The notes under the pieces: model-generated | The model's database searches: none | What the model was told of the DNA's origin: nothing | Seen by the model: the letters and a program-made list of their open reading frames with translations, nothing else | Position numbers and translations under genes: made by a program | Shown: one piece after another, positions 43,395 to 55,226 of the stretch | Layout: each line of letters begins with the position of its first letter | Numbering within the stretch: position 1 is the stretch's first letter | Assembly (NCBI GenBank): GCA_023374045.1 | Contig: CM041776.1 | Span: forward strand, 323,355,925-323,419,924 | Reading direction: 5' to 3' | Source: Limonium bicolor | Taxonomy: Eukaryota; Streptophyta; Magnoliopsida; Caryophyllales; Plumbaginaceae | DNA: 64,000 bases

Positions 43395-44670
43395 GTATCT
43401 GGCGCTTATACTTTTTTTTTTTCAAAATGTCATAACTTATATATAAGTGTAAAAATAAAACAAATTATATCATTATTCATCATTTTTCGTGCTCTTCAAA
43501 ATAAGACCAAACATGAATATGTTTTGATAAATTTTAAATTTTTTATTTTTCGTATGTACATATTTTTCAAGATTCATTGTGAATCTGTGAATCAAAGGGT
43601 GTTACAAAGTGAATCAAAAATTGTTAAAAAGTGAATCAGATAGTTGCTAAAAAGTAAAAAAGATGTTTAAAAAAGCGAATCTCATAAACAGAGATTGTTT
43701 GACTAGTGTGAATCAGAGTTTTTATAAAGTGAATCAAGGTTGTTAAAAAGTGAATCACAAGTTGTTACAAAGTGAATCAGAGTAATAAGAGTGAATCTCG
43801 TAAGCATAGATTAAGAGGTTTATGAAATGTGAATCAGAGGTTTTTATAAAGTGAATCATGCGTTTAAGCAAAGTAAATCAAATGTTTAAGAAAACTGATT
43901 CTCGTAAAGAGAGATTGTTTTAACTAAAGTGAAGAAGAGGTTTAAGAAAAAGTGAATCAGTTGGTTTAAGAAAAGTGAATCAAAAGTCTTTTAAAGGTGA
44001 ATCAAAGGTTTAAGAAAAGTGAATATTTTATTTAATACTAGTAAAAGTTAATCATACCACAAACTTATGCAATGGTGGTTTTTAGGGTGTTTTGGGGGGA
44101 GGTAGAGTAATCTTTTGGCATTAGTTCTACACTTTATATTGTCGTCACTACTCGACAGTTTTTTAGGGTTTGTGGTTTAGGACCCTAAACCCTGCACTAC
44201 AAACCATAAAAACGCCTTCGACGTTTTTAGCATTCCTAGGGTGGTTTGAGGGTGTTTTGGGGGTAGGGTAATCTTTTGGCATTAGTTCTACACTTTATAT
44301 GTCGTCACTGACTCGACACTTTTTAGGATTGTTGGTTTAGGCTACAAACCATAAAAATGCCTTCGACGTTTTTAACTTTACTGTGGTGGTTTTTAGAGTG
44401 TTTGGTGTAAGATTCATTTTGTTAATGAATAAGGTTCATTTTATTATTAAAGAAGATTCATTTTGCTAATGAATAAGATTCACTTTAAAAATACCTAATA
44501 TATACTCATTCTAAAAATATAAAATTTTAAGTTTACCAAAATATATCCATGATGCATCTTGTTTTGAAGAGCACTAAAAATGATGATCAATGGTATAAAT
44601 TTTATTATTTTTGCACTTATATTTTATGAGTTATAATATTTTGAAAAAAAAAATCCCTCCTAATTTTTCT
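43395..44670. repeat. Satellite-bearing fold-back unit A
   Basis: In order: a left arm (CATCATTTTTCGTGCTCTTC, 43480-43500), an array of roughly 20-bp AAGTGAATCA-type repeats (43570-44030), two tandem units of about 160 bp with CCCTAAACCCTG and CCTTCGACGTTTTTAGC (44060-44400), then an inverted arm (TTGTTTTGAAGAGCAC, 44560-44580). The same order recurs at 60.8-62.2 kb. Confidence 0.85.
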
Positions 44671-44999
44671 CTCTCTTATACGTAGAAGAGGGATGATTTA
44701 AAAAAAAATAAGAAAAAGAGAAACAGAGTGTTACAGTCGATTGCACCGTTCTGTCACATTTTTATGTTTTGTTTTTTCTCCAATCTCATCCTGACATGTA
44801 TACTATCGCCATACTGTCACCCCTATATAGGCTATATTTTGTTGCCAGTTAGCTTATAGTTGATCTAAGTTAGAAGTTTTAAAAAGTGGAAAGAAAAAAT
44901 ATGTAAAAGAGAACAAAAATGTGTAAAGCATTAATATGAAAATGTAATTTTTGATATTAGGTAAATTTGTTTCTATAAACTCTTGCAAAAGAATGGGAG

Positions 45000-46097
45000 C
45001 AGTGGTGGAGCCACACATGTCATTAGGGGGTTGGCCCCTCAACTTTTTGAGAAAAATTTAAAAATATATATATATATGTTAGATTGCTCATGTGAATGAC
45101 AATAAATAGTGACATTTTTGATAATAAAATACAATCATCATACAAAATAAATGTATTTGACCGTCATTAACGGTAACTACTCAATCATATTTTATGTTGT
45201 TTCTAATCTAATCACTGCCAATCAAATGCCACCTTACTAAGTGTAAATCCTCAATTTTTTGTTTCTTCTAATTACCTTACAAGTAGTTTATTTAAGGACT
45301 TTCATATCAATGGTTGATTTCATTTATCAAATTCTTTTTGGGTTATCCCCTTAATGATTTCATTTATGATTTTTTTCATACAATTTTTTTTACAGTATAT
45401 TAGTAAATTATACCAAATTAGGCCATGTGGCCTAATAGAACTTCTTTTGTAATATCTTATTTTCATTGTTTCCACTTGACTTCTTAATAATTTGATAATT
45501 ACCATATCTTGTTTACTAATTTGAAAAAATATTGAATTTCTTATCAATTAGAGAGTCACTCTAAGTATATGCTATTTTAGGGTGTTTATTACTCTCTTTC
45601 TATTCTCAATAGGCCTTTTCATTATTTTTAAAATGATAGATGTTTCAGCATGTTTAATTTCTATAATTTTCATCTATACCTCTTGTCTTTTCTATCACAT
45701 TCTACTTTTTAATATCTTTCAATTTATAATGCAAAAAGTAAGAGCAAAATTGTCTACAGCTAAAAAAAATCTATATTTAAAACAAGATGAAGTATTTTTC
45801 TTGGATTAGTGTATATGTTTTGAAGACTTGCTAAGTTATTGGTACCATCATTTTATGGTTTACTTCGTTGTTCTTGTTTGACATTTATATTATATAATAA
45901 TGATTTTTTATTTCTTAATATATTATTCCTTCTATATGATACTGAATATTTAGACAATTTACATAGTTTACATATGAATCAAAATGCATATTTAAATATC
46001 TAAAAAATTTGTTACACACCATTAATATATATAGCTAAAAATAATGTTTATTAATATTTTTTGATCCCCTAACAATTAATTCCTGACTCCGCCCCTG
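45000..46097. mobile_element. Non-autonomous hAT-type element, 1098 bp
   Basis: The left end CAGTGGTGGAGCC and right end GACTCCGCCCCTG are imperfect inverted repeats. They are flanked by AATGGGAG (44992-44999) and AATGGGAC (46098-46105), an 8-bp duplication with one mismatch, as expected for hAT elements. The interior is AT-rich, and its ORF (45582-45809) has no recognisable domain. Confidence 0.88.
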
Positions 46098-46162
46098 AAT
46101 GGGACCAATACGACCATGCCTGCAACCCCTATGCACTTCTACCTATTACATGGCAGCACTTC

Positions 46163-48839
46163 CACTACAAGAAAAATCAGATTTAGCTACCACTGTATAT
46201 CAGTAGCTAAATCATCATTTTTGGTAGCTAAACACAACGGGCTACCGCATTTTATGATTTAGCTACTGATATACAGTGGTAGCAAAGGTCCTAGTGGCTA
46301 AATTAAAAATAGCTACCATTTTGGAATGCGGTAGCTATTTCGCTTTGGTCTCGCTACTACTTTTCCTATAGCTAGATATTGCTACCATTTTAGAATGTAG
46401 TAGCCAAATGGCTACTAGTGTAACAGTAGCAAAATGGCTCCGAGTATAACAGTTACGAAATCGTTACTAGTACATCAGTAACAAAATCGATACTAGTGTA
46501 GCAGTAACAAAATCGCTACTAAAATATTGGTAGCAAAATGGCTACTAGCAAAGCAGTATCAAAGTTGTTACTAGTATAGCAATAACAAAATCGATACTAG
46601 AATGATATATAAGCTAGCTCTACACACTACTACTGAACAATGGGCACCACCACCATTCAATCCCATAAGAAGTGGGAGTCATGTGCCCGCGCAACTTGAC
46701 TATTCTTTAAATTGAAGACTATATTATGTGTACACATCTAGGATAGAACCTTACAACGTATGAGTATAAATAGACCTCCATACCAATGACATATTTAATT
46801 CAAACTAGTGTGTTAAAATGTGCATAGCAGGAATCGATCCCCCGATGTTTGGGATGAATATAGAATGTCTTAACCATTGTACCATGATAGTTATTCACAT
46901 CATATATAGAAACTACGTGTATATATTGAATGTTTGATACTGTAAATATAAATGGAAGTTTTTACCGAGACATGATCAAACCAGGGATATATTAAAATTA
47001 ATAAAATAGATATATGGCCGATTATATAATATAACAAATTAATTTAATGCGACCAAAATAGTAAAGCTAATAAAAATTTAAGTATATTATTGGCTTAAAA
47101 TTATAAAAAATTATAAAATATACATATATATCTTTTAAAAATCTTTGAAATGTCAGAAATTATACAAAAAAGATAATATATTATGTAAAGTTACTTATAA
47201 TTAAGTCTAATTATATAGTGTTACGAATACTAATATAATATAAATCATTACATGAAAATTAAAACATTTAAATAATATATTTTGTTTTTGTAAATTTGTA
47301 TAATATAATATTTAATATATTTTAATAGATATAATATTGTATAATCTTGACTAATTTAAATTGTTTAGCTTTACTATTTTTCAAAATCCTATTAATTTGT
47401 GTGTTGTTTTGTAAATTAAAAACATTAATATATCGTATATTTATGTACATTTTATTATAATTTTGTATACTTTTAACATTTTATAAATTTATACACACAT
47501 ACATATATATATTCAACTTACTTTGCAAATTTTAACCTACACGTCAACTAATTTAAATTGTTATTAGTTTTAGTTTTTTATGTTTTATTAGTTTATGTGG
47601 CTTTTGTAAATAAAAGTGTCATATAGTAATAAAATTTGTATTAAATTAAATATATATAAACACACACATATATATATATACACTTAACTAATTTAAATTA
47701 TTATTACTACTATTTTTATATTAGTTTTGTAAATTTTAATCAACATATGTACTAATTAAATAATAATACTTTTACTCTAGTTTATAATGATTAATATGTG
47801 TGATACTTTGAGACTTAAAAATATTATAATATCTAAAAATATTATGTTAGGTATATCTTATATGATAATATAAATTATAGTAGTAGTATATAGTTTAATT
47901 ATTTTTCACGAATTAGACAATTTTTATTTAATTATTGTTCTTTTCCAAATTTTTGATAGCTAAAAGCTAACCAATATACTATATTGAAAAAATTTAAAAA
48001 TTTATATAAAAAGATAATATGTCCACTATGGCAGTAGTAGTATAGGTTAGTATTTCAAACTATGTAGTAATCACAAGTTTAAGTTATAAGAATAATAATT
48101 TTGATATCACTTTCATTTGTTGTATTCTAGCATAATATCAACTAAAGTTTATTAGCATTATTAGTCAGTAGCAATTTTAAAATTGAATTATATATGTATC
48201 ACACATTTAAATTATAAGAGAATTATAATTTTGCTATCACTTAAAAATATTAGCTATCATTTTTTTATAATGTAGCACAATATTAGCCATAATCTCATTA
48301 ACATCATTAGTCAGTAGCAATTTCATAATTAAAGATAGTAACAATTTTTATGCTTGCTAAAAATATTCGTTACCGACACCCAAACAGTAGCAGAATGGCA
48401 ACCGTGATGAGTGTTAGTAGCAATTTTATTAACTTATCTTATCTATTTGGTAGTAGCAACTTTTAGTAGCAATTTAGCTACTAGTTATAATATTTTTCGC
48501 TACTACTGCTTTAATAGTGGCACAATAGCTACCATGATTGAATTAGCCACATCTTGTAGTAGCTATTCCGTAATTTAGCTACCAACATTGGTAGCTAAAT
48601 TGTTCTTACAAAAAGAACCAAGATGAAATCAAAAATAGCTACTACTAATGGTAGCAGTCTTGTCAGGCGATAGCGATTTGGCTACTGTTTAAAAAATCTA
48701 GCTACCATTGTCGCTGTTGTAGCAAAATAGACACCATTATGTTAGTACCATTAAAAATCAGTAGCAATTTTTAAAAGTAGCTACCAATATATGTGTGGTA
48801 GCAAATCATTGGTAGCTAAATCTGTTTTTTCTTGTAGTG
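46163..48839. mobile_element. Non-autonomous CACTA element CACTA-3, 2677 bp, target duplication TTC
   Basis: CACTACAAGAAAAA starts the left end and TTTTTTCTTGTAGTG closes the right; TTC flanks both sides (46160-46162, 48840-48842). Both subterminal zones are packed with TAGCTACC/GGTAGCTA and AGTAGCAAAATGG-type motifs. The middle (about 46700-48000) is very AT-rich, with no transposase. Confidence 0.95.
46826..46890 (-). pseudogene. tRNA-like sequence inside CACTA-3
   Basis: On the minus strand TGGTACAATGG (46884-46874) fits a pol III A box and GGATCGATTCC (46840-46830) fits a B box, about 34 nt apart. The total length is short for a tRNA and pairing of the arms is incomplete. It could be a tRNA pseudogene or the head of a SINE. 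Confidence 0.4.
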
Positions 48840-49769
48840 TTCCCACAACACAGATCAATGTGTCACCTTATGGAAGCGGATAGGAGACTTAACCTGAGAA
48901 AAAAAATTCAACGAACACATCACCAGTAGCAATAACATCAAGGCCCCGTTCATTTTGGAGCTTTTACACTTTCATCTAGCTATATGTGACATGTGTCTAA
49001 TTATTATTAGTCCAATCAAACTTTTAGACCCCACCAAAACTCATGTGGCTACATACTATTGGTTAACCATAGTTAACCATAGCTAGATGAAAAAAAAAGG
49101 GAAAATTCACAATATACCCCTGTTTTCTTTTGTAATTCACAATATACCCCTTTTTCGAAACTTTGTCACAAGATACCCCTGTTTTTCTTTGCTAATTCAC
49201 AAAATGCCCCTTTTTAAAAACGGCGTCAAATATTCCGTTAACCTCCCCTGGAAAATTACTATTTTGCCCCTGGCTCATTTTTTTTAAATTCACAGTTTTT
49301 TTAGCTACTTTTTTTTGAAAAATTTTAAATTTTATAATATACCCCTATTTAAGTTTGTTGTTCACGAACTACCCCTGTTTATGTTTTGAAGTTCACAAGA
49401 TACCCTGTTTATGTTTTGTAGTTCACGAAATACCCTTATCACCCTGATGCCCTCGTAAAGCATCGCCTAGTTTTCTCTTGTTTTTCATGTGCCCTCAGCC
49501 TCTTCATAATCCCAGGACAAATGTTGTTTGCATTCCAGTTCTCTGAGATTTCTTGTCTCTCGGAATGTCTCACCAATAGCTGAGTACGAATCTCTGTCAT
49601 TCACAATTAGACATAATTATAATATATGACCAGAGACAAACTAGTATAGCATGGATTATTTACATAGTTAGGTAAATACATTCAAGTAAAGAGTAGATTG
49701 ATTTAGTCATGTGGACAAACAATAATGTCACAGGCATTGGGTTTAAAAAGGCTATCTCTTGGTCGAACT

Positions 49770-49931
49770 CAGTAGTGGACCAGAACTTTTGTTTAGGGGG
49801 GCAAAAAAAATTTTGACGCTATTGTTCTTTAAAACATTATGTTATTTTGTATTTTTCAAAAAATTTTAAGAGCATTTTACAAATTTTCAAAAGTTTCGGA
49901 GTGGGGCCTTCCCCCTTTGTGTCCGCCCCTG
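49770..49931. mobile_element. 162-bp hAT-type MITE inside fold-back copy 2
   Basis: The ends CAGTAGTGGACC and GTCCGCCCCTG are imperfect inverted repeats, flanked by GTCGAACT (49762-49769) and GTCAAACT (49932-49939), an 8-bp duplication with one mismatch. Confidence 0.85.
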
Positions 49932-50074
49932 GTCAAACTTGTGTTGTGCCAAGCACTCTAATGGGATATCGCTCAGATATTTGAATGCACCAAAATCCAT
50001 CTCCCTAATGCCCACCACCCCCCCCCCCCCCCCAAGAACTTTTGAAAATTTGTAAAATGCTCTTATAAATTTTT

Positions 50075-50577
50075 GAGTAAATTACTCGGAACCCCCTTCA
50101 GGTATGGGCATAATACAGTTAACCCCCTTGTGTTTATCATAATTATTGGTAACCACCTTGAGGTTACGGTATCTCTGACTATGAGCCCCCAAACTATAAC
50201 TTTGTTATCAAAACGCTAACTACATGCTGACCCATCAGCTTAATCACATTATTAATGCCAGTTTGAACAACAAAACTGCTTAATCAACATCATTTAACTC
50301 TCTCTCATCCCAATTCAGATGCATTTTCGAGGTAGGGTTGACTTTTTTTGGACAATAAGAATGCTGATTAAGCATTGTTTTTTGTCCAACTTGTCATTAA
50401 TAATGTGATTAAGTTGATGGGTCAACACCTGGTTAACGTTTTGATAATGAAGTTATAGTTCGGGGGCTCATAGTCAAAGATACTGTAACCTCAAGGTGGT
50501 TACCAATAATTATGATAAACACAAGGGGGTTAACTGTATTATGCCCAAATCTCAGGGGGGTTCCGAGTAATTTACTC
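50075..50577. mobile_element. 503-bp MITE with 9-bp target duplication TAAATTTTT
   Basis: GAGTAAATTACTC and GAGTAATTTACTC are the ends of arms of about 140 bp (CGGAACCCCCTTCAGG; ACCTCAAGGTGGTTACCAAT inverted). TAAATTTTT is present exactly at 50066-50074 and 50578-50586. A 9-bp duplication and long TIRs indicate a Mutator-like MITE. Confidence 0.93.
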
Positions 50578-51315
50578 TAAATTTTTTAAAAATATAAAAT
50601 AACATAATGTTTTAAAGAACAATAGTGTCAAAAAAAAATTTTGCCCCCCCCCCCCCCAAACAAAAATTCTGGTCCGCTACTGAGTTCGACCAAGAGGTAA
50701 CCATTTTAAACCCAATGTCAGTGACATTATTGTTTGTCCACAGAATTAAATCAATCTACTTTTTACTTGAAGGTATTTACCTAACTATGTAAATAATCCA
50801 TGCTATACTAGTTTGTCTCTGGTCATATATTATAATTGTGTCTAATTGTGAATAACAGGGATTCGTACTCAGCTATTGGTGACGATGCTTTACCAGGGCA
50901 TCAGGGTGATAAGGGTATTTCGTGAACTACAAACATAAACAGGGGTATCTTGTGAACTTCAAAACATAAACAGGGGTATTTCGTGAACAACAGACTTAAA
51001 TAGGGGTATATTATAAAATTTAAAATTTTTCAAAAAAAAGTAGCTAAAAAAACTGAATTTTTCAAAAAAAAAAAAAACGAGTCAGGGGCAAAATAGTCAT
51101 TTTCCAGGGGAGGTTAACGGAATATTTGACGTCGTTTTTAAAAAGGGGCATTTTGTGAATTAGCAAAGAAAACAGGGGTATCTTGTGACAATGTTTCAAA
51201 AAAAGGGTATATTGTGAATTACAAAAGAAAACAGGGGTATATTGTGAATTTTCCCAAAAAAAACACTGGATTTCCAGCGTCTAACGAACGCACCCTAAGT
51301 CTAGTACATCGGTGA

Positions 51316-52296
51316 ACAGTAGCGAAGACAAAAGGGATGGGTGGGGTGTGGTTCCCCAATTTTCTCACTATACATTTAGGGGCGTTGGTTTTAGGTAATA
51401 AGGAAAGGGAATCAGAATGATTCTCTTTCTTGTTGTTTGTTTTGCCAGTTTTTCCTATTTTCAGAAAAGGGAAACGGGATGGGATTACCCAAAACTCTCT
51501 ATCTTGATTTCCCACCCCCTACTAGGGAATGACCATTGACCGATGACTAATGACCATTAACCGGTCACCAGTGAATGTTGACTGGTGACAGGTGAATGTT
51601 GACCGGCAACCGACAACCGTTGACCATTGACCAATGACCATTGACCGATTATTTATTTGATTTCCCCCAACTCAAACAAACAACCAGGAAAATCAAAGGG
51701 AATTCTTTTTCATTCCTTTCCATTCCCTTTCCTGATTCCATTCCGTTTCCCCTGCTTGAAACAAACGCCCCATATGTTAGTTTTTTTTATATAGTTTATT
51801 TATGTAAATAGAATTTTGTTCGTCCCAATCATTTTGTAAAATATCACCATGATATCAATAAATTCTATTTATTATTAATCTTATTTCTATTAATATATAA
51901 TATTTGTTGTACAATTATATTGTAAAAAATCATGTTTCGTCTATATTAGATAACAAAACTCTAAATATTTTATTTTAGTAATATAGTTAAAAGTAAAACT
52001 GATTATTTTTGTCCATCTTAATACTTATGTATCCTTTCTGTCCATAATACAAATATTTCTTTTTTAGTTTTTGCTACAGATTTTACAAATTTAAAAAATA
52101 TTAAGTTTAAAATTATTATACCATATTATTAGTATTAACATCTAATTTAGTATACCCATTTTAAAAAAAAATTAAAATAAAAAGGATCAAACAAACTTTT
52201 ATTTCAATAATCTATATATTTTAATCATTTTTAAAATATTAATTAATATATATTAAAAAATAATCACCCCCTAAAAAACGTTTTTTGGCTCGGTCA
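51316..52296. mobile_element. Possible old hAT-like element around a nested MITE
   Basis: CAGTAGCGAAGACAAAAGGG near the left and GGCTCGGTCACTG at about 52296 resemble diverged hAT ends. Candidate flanking 8-mers match only 5 of 8. The interior right part (51780-52270) is AT-rich and non-coding. Confidence 0.35.
51379..51771. mobile_element. 393-bp MITE with GGGGCGTTTGTTT-type ends
   Basis: The left end GGGGCGTTGGTTTTAGG and right end CTTGAAACAAACGCCCC are inverted repeats, extended by AAGGAAAGGGAATCAG / CTGATT-type arms. The loop holds about ten TTGACC/TTGACTGG-like short repeats (51525-51655). No clear target duplication (TTA versus ATA). Confidence 0.75.
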
Positions 52297-52299
52297 CTG

Positions 52300-53720
52300 T
52301 CCATGACACCAAGGTGGTGGAAGCTACCGGAGACAAAAGTGCTATGTTCGTCTTGTCATAATTGTAATTATTTTCATTTTAATTGATTTATACGTGACAA
52401 CATGAGCATGTTATTAGTGGAGAATACAAATGCCTGCATGGGACCTAGGCATGTAATAGCTATTGAGTATGCCACAAAAATATCAACTCGAATGAAGTCC
52501 ATAGTCCCCGGATGAACACACACATGTGAAGAAGTCACCTAATGTTGGCACGTACGATTGGCACAATGGGTGACACATTGGCTCCATTTGTTGTGTAAAA
52601 GCGAACCGTTGACATCAAACCGACTCATTATAACTAACTGTATACCACTTCATATTATTTGATATATATGAGTGTGCGAACAAATAACATCGTCAATCAA
52701 GTAACCAATTAAGCTGGTGGTATCCTCGAAATAAAAGTATTAGGTTCAAAACATACCCCATCTATAAAAAAAAAAGTAACCAATTTACGTGGAATGGTGT
52801 AAATTAATGCATTAAGGATTGCGGGCATCTGTCCCTTTGTTGCATGTTTGATTCTTCGAGTCACGGAATTGCATGTACATCTGCATGCAATGCAGCAGTT
52901 CTTTTTTCTACAAAATGGATTGAGCCATTCTAATGTTTTTTTTAGCATATTGTGGGTCTTAGATTCGTAGTCTATATTCATCCTTTTCACTATTAATTTC
53001 CTTGTTTGTTATGTTGTGGTGTAGGTAGGTTCCACCTCTGATTCTGAATTGTATAGTTGTGCAATGTTGCTATTAGTTGATTCTGGCGGTGTGTTCATTT
53101 GTATTATACATCTGGCGTCAAAGAACAGCAAAATTGGGGCATCGGTGGATTTTGTCTCTAGTCATTTACACTATTTGTTTTCAATGGAGGGGTGCTGGCT
53201 CTTCTCAGAATTGAAAGGCCAGGGTTCACTAAGATTTATGCACATGGTTTGGTCAGCGTTTTTCTTCTTTCTTTTTTGATGTCCAAGATTTTGGATTGAC
53301 GAGACAGAAAGCACGTAGGGCCATGAAATCGGTCGGGCCAATCATTTTTCGAAACGTGACACTAGCGACACTGCCATTGTTGATGGGCATGTCATTTTCC
53401 CAGCACCACGCCGAAATGGAAAGATGGATCCAACAGCACGCAGCTATCCTCAAGAATATACACATCCTTTCCATTTTCATCGTTTTGTTTGTTTTTTCCG
53501 ACATATTTTTATTTTAATATTAAATATATAAGGTTAATTAATTTTATAATATTAATTTTTATAATTTATAGTTTATTACGTGAGAAATCTATTATAAAAT
53601 TTAGATTTATAAAATTATATCATTTTATATGTGAAGGGACAGAGGGAGTAATATTTTTTTCAGTAAGTTTTGGTTACGTCTATATGTAGTCAAAGATAGC
53701 TATATTAATTGTACATATAG
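52300..53720. other. Gene-free interval
   Basis: Several ORFs of 70-95 codons occur (52709-52990 minus, 53049-53279 plus, 53296-53517 plus), but none shows a recognisable domain or splice context. I see nothing else supportable here. Confidence 0.5.
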
Positions 53721-53726
53721 TTAAAT

Positions 53727-53960
53727 TTGGCAATTCGGATCACACCGTTCAGGTTCGGTTTGGTTTTTGAGTCAATCTGTAGATATTTATTATTCGGTTC
53801 GGTTCGGATCAGATCAGGTTGGGTTCATTTGGTTTAAATTAGATTCGGGTAACTTTTGTTTGGTCGAGTTCGGGTTCAGGTGCTTTCAGTTCAGGTTAGA
53901 CTCTACGTCATTCAGTTTTTTCGGGTTATAGGTCGAATTTGGGTGACTAATTCCGGTTAG
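53727..53960 (+). repeat. Degenerate GGTTCGG-type repeat tract, copy 1
   Basis: Multiple TTCGGTTCGG, TTCGGGT and GGTTTGG variants occur, with TTTTTGAGTCA, also seen in copy 2. It is low-complexity sequence of a kind common in plant intergenic DNA. Confidence 0.8.
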
Positions 53961-54344
53961 ATTTGATTGACCAAAAGTTAAGGTATGAATTTTAAGCAAC
54001 CTTTATAACTTGTATTGATTTTCATATGCGGCTTCAAAATTTTAATATAGTGTTACTCTTGATCAAGACTGCTATGGTGTATTGGTTGGACTAAATCAAA
54101 TTGGATGACAATTTTTGTATATGAATTTTTAACAGGTACATTTATTAATTGTATCGATCAAGTATAAATTAAAATTTTGTGAATTAGTGGTCAATACTCA
54201 GCAGTCGATACCCAGTTTACCCCGCCCATGCTTGACGTCGTGTCTCTCGTAGTCCCGCGCCCGTCACAACCGCGCTCATCATCTCACGCAAGCGTCACGT
54301 GCCTGCACCCATCCATCACCGCCTCGCGCAAGCGTCATGCGCCC

Positions 54345-54790
54345 ACGTCCATCTATCAACATTCAAACCATTCCCAAGTCCTAAACATAAAGAAACATAA
54401 TCTTCTTAAAATGTAGAGTAATATAAAAGAGTAATGATACACATTACTCTGTCTTATAAAACATTTTAGGTTATGTTGTCAAGGTAGATGAAATAATCTG
54501 GTGGAGATTATTCATCCTAAAAAATGCTAGTCTATCTCACGCTTCACAATACTCTATCATTAAGAATATTTATTTTTCTCATTTTCTTTAGGCAAATACA
54601 CATTAATCTTGGTTAGTATATGTCTCAACTGAAAAGTTTAGGTTTTATAATTACACTTATCAACATTTAAACCATTCCTAAGTTTTCACGTCCTAAACAT
54701 AAAAAACTAACTTTATTAAAAATCAAAATTAGTAGAGTCTTATAAAATAGTAATGATATACATTAAATTGTATTATAAAACATTTTAAAG
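54345..54790. repeat. Direct duplication of about 130 bp
   Basis: ATCAACATTCAAACCATTCC followed by CCTAAACATAAAGAAAC and CTTATAAAACATTTTA at about 54355-54470 recurs, diverged, at about 54658-54787. The spacing is about 305 bp. Confidence 0.7.
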
Positions 54791-54994
54791 CAAAACTTCT
54801 AAAATTGTAGCAAAATGTCTATGAATGGGAAGGGGGTAACAACACAGTTCATGAATGTTTGAATACAACAACGCTTGAGATGCTTAAAGATTGAAGATGT
54901 GAACACTTATTGAATGTCTAAATCTTCATTATGTGTTTTTGGTTTCAAGATTATTTTTACGGTTTGAACAACTATAGTAGATTTAGATTTAACA

Positions 54995-55226
54995 AAGCAT
55001 TCGGGTGAATTCGGTTCGGGTTGATTTGGTTCAGGTGAATTCGGTTCGGTTGAATTCGGTTTGGGTGGATTCAGGTTGTTCCAAATTTCGGTTTGATTCG
55101 GTTTTGGTTTGGTTCGGATCGGATCGGATTTTTGAGTCACATTTTGGGTCACGCTATTTGGTTTAAAATTGGGTTCGGATCGGGTTGGATCGGTCAGTTT
55201 TTTAGGTTCGGGTCACTTTTGCCTAG
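54995..55226 (+). repeat. Degenerate GGTTCGG-type repeat tract, copy 2
   Basis: Same motif set and same strand as 53727-53960, including TTTTTGAGTCAC. The Pro/Asn/Glu-repeat ORF on the minus strand (54907-55152) is a product of this repeat and not a protein gene. Confidence 0.8.

Larger units (their letters stand above)
49099..51255. mobile_element. Fold-back element, GGGAAAATTC family, copy 2, with nested MITEs
   Basis: It begins GGGAAAATTCAC and ends GTGAATTTTCCC, flanked by A-runs (49090-49098; 51256-51263) that may be an 8-9-bp duplication. Its arms are close in sequence to those of copy 1 at 41.3-42.7 kb. Two smaller elements sit inside (49770-49931, 50075-50577), as do poly-C tracts near 50018 and 50645. 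ORFs inside are non-coding. Confidence 0.9.
48953..51296. mobile_element. MITE interrupted by the second GGGAAAATTC fold-back element
   Basis: GGCCCCGTTCATTTTGGAGC at 48953 and CTAACGAACGCACCC ending about 51294 look like the two ends of one small element (GGnnCGTTCGTTT-type TIRs). About 140 bp of body remains to the left and about 35 bp to the right of the 2.2-kb insertion at its A-run. The pairing of the two ends is inference. Confidence 0.5.

Noticed and set aside
53049..53517. Two adjacent ORFs (76 and 73 codons) as a possible small gene pair
   Set aside because: No recognisable domain, no splice or promoter context, and hydrophobic tails come from T-rich sequence.
54907..55152. Pro/Asn/Glu-repeat protein on the minus strand
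   Set aside because: It is produced by the degenerate GGTTCGG repeat tract; no real coding signal.
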